Shown here: positions 6,509-12,077 of the stretch, piece by piece
Position numbering within the stretch: the stretch's first letter is position 1
How the letters are laid out: each line of letters starts with the position of its first letter
Assembly: GCA_943330835.2 (NCBI GenBank)
Contig: CALQJH020000023.1
Span: 1-12,077, forward strand
Source: Candidatus Kuenenia stuttgartensis
GTDB lineage: Bacteria; Bacteroidota; Bacteroidia; Chitinophagales; Chitinophagaceae
DNA length: 12,077 bases
Direction of reading: 5' to 3'
The notes under the pieces: generated by a model
The model's database searches: none
Told to the model about the DNA's origin: nothing
What the model saw: only the letters and a program-made list of their open reading frames with translations
Translations under genes and position numbers: made by a program

Positions 6509-8484
6509 TTATTATTTAAGATCATATATTTAGCCGTTTCATACCAGGCAGTTACTAATTGATCCATCCTTTTCTTAATGCTGTCTGTTTGTTTATTAAC
6601 AGTAACAGGTTCATTATTTACAACAGAAACAAAGTTTGGAGTATTTCCATTAAAACTCTTCGAGAAATAATATTCATCGCTCACTAATGCAATATTAGAA
6701 AGTTCAGGATCAGCAATAAATGCAAATTTATGTTGCCTTTGGGTAGTGTCAAATAAATTCCTACCTAATGTAGTGTTTCTGTGAGATTGTCTTGTTATTG
6801 CTGCAACTGAAGGTAACACATCCAATTGAGAGCAAACTTCTTTGACCTTTTTTGGCTGTAGCAAATTTGGGGAATAAAATAACAATGGCACATGCTCAGC
6901 CAGAATTCCTTGCTTCGTAAAACTCTGGGGGAATAAATTTCCAGCATCCCCTCTCAAACCATGATCACCAACAAAAACAAAAATGGTATTCTTGAAATAT
7001 TTTTCTTTTTTTGCAGCTTCAATAAAATGTTCGTAATTAAAATCTGTATACCTGAACGCATTCAATTGACCATTGTTATCGAAGCCATATTTTGAAAGGG
7101 TATCAGATGGATAATTTACTTTTTTAAATGTATTCAAATCTTCTTCAGGTATCGTATATGGGCGATGGTTATCTGCAGTTTGTATAATGGCAAAAAATGG
7201 CTTTTGCTGTTGCGCTAGTATCTTATTAGATTCTAAAAAAAGATTCTTATCGCTGATTCCCCATACATCAACCTGATTCGATTTGAAATCCTCCTGTTCT
7301 ATAATATGGAGATCATTGATGTTGTTTTTCAACAACCCTCTGATATTAGCCCAGGTCGTACTTCCTCCTAAAAAATAATACTTTTCATACCCTTTGAAAT
7401 CATTTATAATAGTGTGCTGGTCAACCGCCAAAGGATTTCTACTTGATGTTTTGGATTGTTCCACATCAGGAATACCGGTAATTGTAGCCCATACCCCTCT
7501 TGCCGTTCCGAATGCTGGAGTAAAACATCTTTCAAAAAAAACACCCTCATTACACATCTTATTAAAATAAGGAGTCGCGTTTAATTTATTGCCAAACATA
7601 GAACTTTTATATGCACTGAAACTTTCACAAATCACTACTACGACATTTGGCTTCTCCGATATAGTACTGTCAAATTTAACCTCTCTTAAATAATTCAAAT
7701 TGGAAGTATCAGGATGAGGCACGCCTAAATATTCAGCCATTATATCATAAGATGCGTTGACTTTTTTTATATCATACTTTGAATTCTTAAATTGAAGTGA
7801 GCTGAAAAAACTTTGGAAAGGATTAAGGGAAGTACTTGCTTTGAAGTCGTCAGTAAAAGCAAAGGCATCGCTCCACCTCAATGGATACTGACCCAGTCTG
7901 CCAAAAGTAAAACCTGAAAGCAAGAGCACAAATACAATATAGTAAATGGAATTAATCTTATTTTTTTGATGCGCAGGTTTTTTATCGCTTATCGTTTTGA
8001 TTGTTTTATCATGCCATTTTACAAACAAAAAAGTGAATACTATTATCGCGAAAAATATTTTCAGCAAGGGATAAGTTTCCCACATCATCCCAAAAGAAAT
8101 TTTAGCATCTGCCAGGAAATTCAACACAGAAGCATTGAGCCTTTGTTTAAGATAATCATAATGATAAAAATCTGCGCTGTAAAAAATCAACAGCAGCAAA
8201 AGAAAAACACCAACCAATAGATTCCACAATAAATGAACAGCTTTGTTCTTTATCGGATTTAGAAAAGGGACGGCCGACAACAACAACATAAATAAACCCA
8301 ATACCGCAACAACTCTGGCATCATATCTCAACCCTAGCAAAAAAGCGGAACCACTGAATGGACGTGAAATACCACGATAATGAAAAAAGAAAATAACCCT
8401 ATAAATAGTCATCAATACTAAAAAAGACAGCAAAATGGATAACACCCATCTGATCAATCTTGGGATACGATAAATAAATTGCAT
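6493..8484 (-). CDS. LtaS/MdoB-like membrane sulfatase-fold phosphotransferase (LTA synthase family)
   Basis: The 663-residue protein begins with about five membrane segments (near residues 13-34, 56-76, 84-104, 142-156 and 178-196). A large sulfatase-fold domain from about 278 to 600 should face the periplasm. Residues resembling the LtaS metal site and nucleophile are present: E287 in VVVVICESFSAY, T327 in FGTARGVWA (predicted nucleophile), H440 in TADNHRPY, and D507/H508 in FVGDHGLRGD. The threonine nucleophile indicates a phospho-transfer enzyme, not a formylglycine sulfatase (no CxPxR motif). Gram-negative bacteria lack lipoteichoic acid, so the product is probably a phosphoglycerol- or phosphoethanolamine-type modification of an envelope glycan or lipid; this is inference. 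ATG 8484 gives a positively charged N-terminus before the first membrane segment. It is transcribed divergently from a PAP2 phosphatase, and its 3' end overlaps the methyltransferase gene by 8 bp. Confidence 0.88.
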   Translation of the reverse strand: MQFIYRIPRLIRWVLSILLSFLVLMTIYRVIFFFHYRGISRPFSGSAFLLGLRYDARVVAVLGLFMLLLSAVPFLNPIKNKAVHLLWNLLVGVFLLLLLIFYSADFYHYDYLKQRLNASVLNFLADAKISFGMMWETYPLLKIFFAIIVFTFLFVKWHDKTIKTISDKKPAHQKNKINSIYYIVFVLLLSGFTFGRLGQYPLRWSDAFAFTDDFKASTSLNPFQSFFSSLQFKNSKYDIKKVNASYDIMAEYLGVPHPDTSNLNYLREVKFDSTISEKPNVVVVICESFSAYKSSMFGNKLNATPYFNKMCNEGVFFERCFTPAFGTARGVWATITGIPDVEQSKTSSRNPLAVDQHTIINDFKGYEKYYFLGGSTTWANIRGLLKNNINDLHIIEQEDFKSNQVDVWGISDKNLFLESNKILAQQQKPFFAIIQTADNHRPYTIPEEDLNTFKKVNYPSDTLSKYGFDNNGQLNAFRYTDFNYEHFIEAAKKEKYFKNTIFVFVGDHGLRGDAGNLFPQSFTKQGILAEHVPLLFYSPNLLQPKKVKEVCSQLDVLPSVAAITRQSHRNTTLGRNLFDTTQRQHKFAFIADPELSNIALVSDEYYFSKSFNGNTPNFVSVVNNEPVTVNKQTDSIKKRMDQLVTAWYETAKYMILNNKKKTN

Positions 8485-8609
8485 GCGCTGCGTAATTTTA
8501 ATTCGGCTAAATTAGTTTAATATCCGTGACAATTCCTTAACAACAACAAACAAATGCTACAATCTGCATCAAGGTTGATTATTTTAACATAACTTACGGA
8601 TTTGATTAT

Positions 8610-9173
8610 ATGCAAACTGTTGTAAAATTAGACAAATATCTTTTTGAACTTATCAATAATCGATGGCATAACGATTTTTTTGATCTGGTAATGCCATTCA
8701 TCAGAAATGCACAAACCTGGATGCCACTCTACTTATTTTTATTAGTTTTCCTGATCATGAACTTTGATAAAAACAAATGGTGGTGGCTCTTATTTGCTGC
8801 CTTCATTCCTGTGCTCACGGATTTCATCAGCAGTGACTTGATTAAAAACAACATACCCAGACTTCGTCCTTGCAATGATCCAAGTATGATCGATACCGTT
8901 AGGTTTTTGCTCAACTACAGACCACAAAGCTCCAGTTTCACTTCCTCTCATGCAGCGAATCATTTTGCTTTAGGCACATTTTTTTATTTTACCTTCAAGC
9001 CTAAAATCGGAAAATGGGGCTACTTATTTTTTGTCTGGGCTATCATAATATCTTACGCTCAAATATACGTGGGTGTTCACTTTCCTCTTGACGTAATTTG
9101 TGGGGCATTAGTAGGATTTGCCATCGGATATTTTTCATCATCTCTATTCAATCAAAAATTTAGTTTATCTTAA
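8610..9173 (+). CDS. PAP2 (type 2 phosphatidic acid phosphatase) family membrane protein
   Basis: The 187-residue integral membrane protein has the three PAP2 phosphatase motifs. Motif 1 is K79-x6-R86-P87 in KNNIPRLRP. Motif 2 is SSSFTSSHAANHF, with H114 in place of the classic PSGH histidine context. Motif 3 is YAQIYVGVHFPLD, with nucleophile H157 and D161. In motif 3 the usual arginine (SRxxxxxHxxxD) is replaced by Q151. Membrane segments are visible around 36-50, 58-75, 118-128, 138-150 and 163-178. Likely substrates are lipid phosphates or undecaprenyl/polyprenyl pyrophosphate at the outer face of the inner membrane, but the sequence does not choose between them. It lies 5 nt upstream of the CorC-type gene, so the two are probably an operon. 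Divergence from the LtaS-like gene suggests, without proving, a shared envelope-lipid role. Confidence 0.9.
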   Translation: MQTVVKLDKYLFELINNRWHNDFFDLVMPFIRNAQTWMPLYLFLLVFLIMNFDKNKWWWLLFAAFIPVLTDFISSDLIKNNIPRLRPCNDPSMIDTVRFLLNYRPQSSSFTSSHAANHFALGTFFYFTFKPKIGKWGYLFFVWAIIISYAQIYVGVHFPLDVICGALVGFAIGYFSSSLFNQKFSLS

Positions 9174-9178
9174 TATTT

Positions 9179-10477
9179 ATGGAAATACTTATTTTATTAT
9201 CACTCATCTTCGTTAATTCACTTTTTGTAATGAGCGAAATTGCGCTGATCAGTGCAAGGAGAACCAGAATGGAAAGCCTGGCTAATAAAGGCGATGAGAA
9301 AGCGAAGACCGCACTTTTACTCATTGATAATCCAGAACGATTTTTAAGTACCGCTCAAATTGGCATGACGCTCATCGCCATTCTTACAGGGGTTTATTCC
9401 GGCGAAAAATTTGGTGCAGAATTAAAACCCTATATAGAAAATATCCCTTCTTTAAAAGAATATGCTGGAACAATATCAACATCCATTGTGGTAGTTTGCG
9501 TAACTTTTCTCTCCATAATTTTTGGAGAATTAATGCCCAAAAAACTAGGCTTGATTCAATCCGAAAAAATCGCCAGAGCCGTTGCCGGACCAATGAACTT
9601 TATATCATCCATCGTATATCCATTCGTATGGTTGCTTTCAGGTATTACCAATTTGATTTTTAAAATATTGAATATCAAAAAGCCCTCTGACAGCGCCGTT
9701 ACTGAGGAGGAAATAAAAGCGATGATTACAGAAGGTAGTGAACATGGGTCTATTGATGAAGATGAAAAAGAAATCATCGAAAGAGTATTTCATTTAGGCG
9801 ATAGAAATATCACTTCGTTAATGACACATCGAACGGAGATTGTATGGCTCGATATCAATGATACCGTTGAAGAAGTGAAACGAAAATTGACTGATATTGT
9901 ATTCAGCACTTACCCCGTTTGTGATGGTGTTGTGGACGAAATAAAAGGATTGGTTTATGTAAAAGATCTATTCAAATCTGCTCCTGAAACTACATTGGGG
10001 CAAATCATTAAACCCGGACTATTTGTTCCTGAAAATAACAAAGCCTATCAATTATTGGAAAAAATAAAAGTTTCAAAAATTCATACTTGCTTTATCGTTA
10101 ATGAATACGGCACATTGGAAGGAATGATAACCTTAAATGATATCATGGAAGCCATCGTTGGAGATGTGCCTCAGATTGGACAGGAAGAATATGAAATAAT
10201 AAAAAGAGAAGACGGCACTTTCTTAATTGACGCCTTAATTCAATTTTATGATTTCCTCAGTTACTTTGAAAGAGCAGACTGGATGAATGAAGGCGAACAT
10301 GAATTTGATACACTCGCTGGATTTGTTTTACATGAATTGGAACATATTCCTGCTACAGGAGAAACTTTTTCCTGGAAAGATTTCCATTTTGAAATCATTG
10401 ATATCGACGGACAACGGATTGATAAAATACTGGTGAAAATTTCTGAAGAATTGAAGGATGAAATGGAAGAGAATTAA
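9179..10477 (+). CDS. HlyC/CorC family protein (CNNM DUF21 + CBS pair + CorC_HlyC domain)
   Basis: The 432-residue protein has the standard architecture of bacterial CorB/CorC/YfjD proteins. An N-terminal CNNM (DUF21) transmembrane domain spans about 1-170 and contains the SEIALISARRTR and FGELMPKKLGL signatures. A CBS pair follows (about 212-330; MTHRTEIVWLD, FSTYPVCD, VKDLF, FIVNEYGTLEGMITLNDIMEAIVGD). The C-terminal CorC_HlyC domain (about 335-425) contains DTLAGFVLHELEHIPATGE. Relatives are implicated in Mg2+/Co2+ efflux or resistance, with the CBS pair sensing adenine nucleotide. The old name hemolysin is misleading. It starts 5 nt after the PAP2 stop codon, with no separate promoter visible, so it is probably translated from the same mRNA. 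Its TAA stop lies in the left end of the inverted-repeat element at 10474-10656. GldE is a CorC-like gliding-associated relative in this phylum; I see no neighbour to support that name. Confidence 0.93.
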   Translation: MEILILLSLIFVNSLFVMSEIALISARRTRMESLANKGDEKAKTALLLIDNPERFLSTAQIGMTLIAILTGVYSGEKFGAELKPYIENIPSLKEYAGTISTSIVVVCVTFLSIIFGELMPKKLGLIQSEKIARAVAGPMNFISSIVYPFVWLLSGITNLIFKILNIKKPSDSAVTEEEIKAMITEGSEHGSIDEDEKEIIERVFHLGDRNITSLMTHRTEIVWLDINDTVEEVKRKLTDIVFSTYPVCDGVVDEIKGLVYVKDLFKSAPETTLGQIIKPGLFVPENNKAYQLLEKIKVSKIHTCFIVNEYGTLEGMITLNDIMEAIVGDVPQIGQEEYEIIKREDGTFLIDALIQFYDFLSYFERADWMNEGEHEFDTLAGFVLHELEHIPATGETFSWKDFHFEIIDIDGQRIDKILVKISEELKDEMEEN

Positions 10478-10656
10478 ACTCGGATTTTGCTGTTGAAATC
10501 TATTACAAGAAAAAAATGCTGCAAAGACAAGCGTTTGCTTGATTTTTTGATCTTATCATAGTTGACTATGTTTTCGACCAAAAAAAACGGCTCATCCACT
10601 CGCCTTTATTGCCTTTTTTCCTTTCACCACGATTCCAACAGCAAAATCCGAGTTAA
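10474..10656. repeat. 183-bp noncoding element with near-perfect 19-24 bp terminal inverted repeats (MITE-like)
   Basis: AACTCGGATTTTGCTGTTG (10477-10495) is exactly complementary to CAACAGCAAAATCCGAGTT (10636-10654). After one mismatch, AATC/GATT extends the arms to 24 bp (23 matches). Both ends are bordered by TTAA (10474-10477 and 10653-10656), which hold the stop codons of the two flanking convergent genes. The interior has no credible ORF. It contains a small hairpin with a T-run (10528-10548), a CATAGT/ACTATG inverted repeat (10557-10570), an A-run (10580-10587) and a pyrimidine-rich tract (about 10603-10627). The outer ends resemble those of the hairpin at 3065-3100. It is either a miniature mobile element with TTAA ends or an expanded bidirectional terminator; the sequence alone does not decide. 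Confidence 0.75.
10528..10548 (+). terminator. Possible Rho-independent terminator after the CorC-type gene
   Basis: CAAGC (10528-10532), loop GTTT, then GCTTG (10537-10541), followed by A and six T (10543-10548). The 5-bp stem is short but the T-run is properly placed, so it could end transcripts from the PAP2-CorC unit. It lies inside the inverted-repeat element. Confidence 0.45.
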
Positions 10657-11159
10657 AATTGAAAATCTACTTTATCTTCCGGATTATTTAACCTCATGCT
10701 TTTGCGATTGGATTTTACAGTAACGTGCAATAAGCTCATCTGCTCAGGCTTATACTCATATAGTAAATTGTCTTGTATGGAAATATGACTTACCGATTGA
10801 ACATCTTCCACCTGGAAATAACTCTGAATGGATTCATCAGATTGCTCATAACCAAGATATTTCAAAACAACGGGCTTCCCTTCTAATTGAACCTGCAAAT
10901 GTTGTTTGATATATTTACTTACTAAATCATCCATCACTTTGCGATCTGTTGGATTTAATAAATCAATCTTAATGGTATTTTTTTTTCTTAAAGTAGTTTC
11001 GAAATCATTGGTAAATATTTTGCAACTGATTTCTAAAATATGCTCTTTGGCATTATGTTCAATTTCAGTCACACTCACATATATCGGATGATTGGCTGCA
11101 TTTGAAAATAAAAAGAGAATGAAAAAAGAAACTGTTATTCTGGTGATAAATGGATGCAT
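10653..11159 (-). CDS. DUF6702 family protein, predicted exported
   Basis: The 168-residue product starts with a basic/hydrophobic stretch (ITRITVSFFILFLFSNAA) that looks like a signal peptide, probably cleaved near residues 20-23. The mature part opens with HPIYVSVTEIEHNAKEHILEISCKIFTNDFE, the typical start of the Bacteroidota DUF6702 family. It is predicted to be a small beta-rich periplasmic protein. It has no lipobox cysteine, no catalytic motif I can identify, and no known function. It is divergent from the HupE/UreJ-like gene and the M1 peptidase, an arrangement I recall from other Bacteroidota. That suggests a functional link, perhaps envelope or metal related, but this is inference. 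Its stop codon TAA (10655-10653) lies in the right arm of the inverted-repeat element. Confidence 0.82.
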   Translation of the reverse strand: MHPFITRITVSFFILFLFSNAANHPIYVSVTEIEHNAKEHILEISCKIFTNDFETTLRKKNTIKIDLLNPTDRKVMDDLVSKYIKQHLQVQLEGKPVVLKYLGYEQSDESIQSYFQVEDVQSVSHISIQDNLLYEYKPEQMSLLHVTVKSNRKSMRLNNPEDKVDFQF

Positions 11160-11204
11160 TTGAAGTAATTTTCAGATCAAATAATAATTGATAAATTGAA
11201 CAAC

Positions 11205-11212
11205 CAAAAATA
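11205..11212 (-). promoter_or_regulatory. Candidate -7 promoter element for the DUF6702 gene
   Basis: On the minus strand the bases read TATTTTTG, an exact TAnnTTTG match 45 nt before ATG 11159, giving a leader of about 42 nt. No TTG is visible at the expected -33 distance. The 83-bp divergent gap has no equally good element on the plus strand for the HupE/UreJ gene. Confidence 0.35.
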
Positions 11213-11242
11213 AGTGTTACAAATCAGTTAGTATTTATAATT

Positions 11243-11824
11243 ATGGAAGATTTTACTCTTTTTTTCAAATTGGGATGGTACCATATCCTTAGCCTGAATG
11301 CACTTGATCATATATTATTTATCGCAACCTTAACTTGTCTGTACAACTTGAATCATTGGAAGCAGGTGCTTTTTTTAATCACGGCATTTACAATCGGGCA
11401 TTCCCTTACACTAGCCATTTCCACTTATAATATCATCAGATTCAATAATGATTGGATAGAATTTTTAATCCCGTTAACGATTTTGTCAACTGCCATTATT
11501 AATATAGCTCAAAAAGAAAAAGAATCTTCTTTCCGTATACATTTGAACTACTTACTTGCACTTTGTTTCGGCCTGGTTCACGGAATGGGATTTGCCAATA
11601 CCATTCGATTCATGCTAGCTAAAGCGCAAACCTTAACCGTGCCATTGGTTAGTTTTAATTTGGGTATTGAAGCCGGTCAAATTCTTATTGTTATTTTTAT
11701 GCTCTATGTCATAACTATTTTAATAGAATCAGGTGGATTTAAACAAAAATGGTGGACCTTCGGATGTTCAATTATCAGTGGCATTATAGCTATTTATATG
11801 TGTACCCAACGTTGGCCATTTTGA
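11243..11824 (+). CDS. HupE/UreJ family membrane protein
   Basis: The 193-residue polytopic membrane protein has about six hydrophobic segments (near 18-33, 41-60, 73-90, 101-120, 136-160 and 172-186). Conserved polar residues of the HupE/UreJ_2 family lie in or beside them: H14, D22-H23 in LDHILFI, H53 in TIGHSLTLA, H113 in GLVHGMGFA, and E143 in FNLGIEAGQ. Family members near hydrogenase or urease genes are proposed nickel/cobalt permeases. No urease or hydrogenase gene is here, so a metal-transport role is only a family-based suggestion. In Bacteroidota this short form commonly sits beside DUF6702 and an M1 peptidase, as here. It lies 52 nt upstream of the M1 gene on the same strand, so co-transcription is plausible. 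ATG 11243 is a reasonable start; no ribosome site is evident. Confidence 0.88.
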   Translation: MEDFTLFFKLGWYHILSLNALDHILFIATLTCLYNLNHWKQVLFLITAFTIGHSLTLAISTYNIIRFNNDWIEFLIPLTILSTAIINIAQKEKESSFRIHLNYLLALCFGLVHGMGFANTIRFMLAKAQTLTVPLVSFNLGIEAGQILIVIFMLYVITILIESGGFKQKWWTFGCSIISGIIAIYMCTQRWPF

Positions 11825-11876
11825 TAAATTATGACCTGCTTTTAATACTTTTACTACCTATTTATAAATTCTCATC

Positions 11877-12077
11877 ATGAAGCAAATCATTTACGCTGTC
11901 ATCTTTAGCTTTTTTTTCCTAAAAGCAACTGCTCAGGATATCAGAAATAATCCAGGAAGCAACCATGGCAACAGATTTGAGCAATTGGGTACTATTTTGC
12001 CAAGCCCCAATGAATACAGAGCAGCTAGCGGAGCACCAGGATCAAAATATTGGCAACAACGTTGTGATTACAAAATC
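11877..12077 (+). CDS. M1 family metallopeptidase, N-terminal fragment (runs off the window)
   Basis: ATG 11877 opens 67 codons to the window end with no stop. Residues 1-19 (MKQIIYAVIFSFFFLKATA) form a signal peptide with a likely cleavage before or after Q20. The mature start DIRNNPGSNHGNRFEQLG and then PSPNEYRAASGAPGSKYWQQR match, from memory, the N-terminus of Bacteroidota M1 (aminopeptidase N-like) zinc peptidases. The catalytic GAMEN and HExxH motifs would lie well beyond this window and cannot be checked. The gene follows HupE/UreJ on the same strand after 52 nt. An exported peptidase role is inferred from the signal peptide and family. Confidence 0.8.
   Translation, partial: MKQIIYAVIFSFFFLKATAQDIRNNPGSNHGNRFEQLGTILPSPNEYRAASGAPGSKYWQQRCDYKI

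Noticed and set aside
7966..8220. Open frame of 84 codons on the plus strand inside the LtaS-like gene
   Set aside because: It is antisense to membrane segments of a well-supported gene, and its lysine/glutamine-rich tail mirrors AT-rich codons of the other strand.
8508..8604. Promoters for the LtaS-like gene (TAATTTAG on -, 8508-8515) and the PAP2 gene (TTG 8575-8577 with TTTG 8601-8604 on +)
   Set aside because: Each departs from TAnnTTTG (one mismatch; TA replaced by CG). Promoters must exist in this 125-bp divergent gap but I cannot place them with confidence. Nothing else is visible there.
11846..11853. TACTTTTA before the M1 peptidase as a -7 element
   Set aside because: It lacks the final G of TAnnTTTG, and the gene may simply be co-transcribed with HupE/UreJ.

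Overview
The window looks like chromosomal DNA of a member of the Bacteroidota, most likely a Chitinophagaceae relative. Four things suggest this: an AT-rich composition (GC clearly below half); a cell-surface protein ending in a type IX secretion (T9SS, type B) sorting domain; a DUF6702 / HupE-UreJ / M1-peptidase neighbourhood typical of that phylum; and candidate promoters of the Bacteroidota -7 form TAnnTTTG in place of sigma70 boxes. No rRNA, tRNA, CRISPR array, phage gene, transposase or origin is visible. Gene density is high and no gene-free stretch reaches 300 bases.

Layout. Positions 1-1896 (+) hold the 3' part of a large secreted multidomain protein (duplicated Ig-like module, two PKD-like domains, T9SS-B tail). 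Positions 2040-3068 (+) encode tryptophan 2,3-dioxygenase. Its promoter region carries five near-perfect 8-bp tandem repeats plus a decayed sixth. A convergent hairpin follows. Then come two minus-strand genes in operon-like order: a phosphoglucosamine/phosphomannomutase (4248-5645) and a NifS/IscS-type cysteine desulfurase (3097-4224). Positions 5760-6500 (+) encode a class I methyltransferase that may be leaderless. It overlaps, stop codon against stop codon, a minus-strand LtaS/MdoB-like membrane sulfatase-fold enzyme (6493-8484). Divergent from that enzyme are a PAP2 membrane phosphatase (8610-9173) and a CNNM/CBS/CorC-type transporter-like protein (9179-10477), 5 nt apart. A 183-bp noncoding element with terminal inverted repeats separates the latter from a convergent DUF6702 gene (10653-11159, -). 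Finally HupE/UreJ (11243-11824, +) is followed by the start of an M1-family metallopeptidase (11877 to the end, +).

The genes are mostly housekeeping or envelope functions (cell-wall sugar precursor, Fe-S/thiolation sulfur supply, tryptophan breakdown, envelope phospho-transfer, ion homeostasis), and I see no obvious new multi-gene system. The most interesting signals are in the DNA between genes. A shared 3'-end motif (T-TAR-(A)CYCGGATTTTGC, allowing one transition) abuts the stop codon, in the same register, of all four genes at two separate convergent junctions. At one junction its arms form a tight hairpin; at the other they are separated by about 130-140 bp, giving a MITE-like structure. 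This may be a repeated family of terminator or miniature mobile elements. Also notable are the octamer repeats next to the kynA promoter and the palindromic ACTAATTAGT that gives two convergent genes the same last codons.
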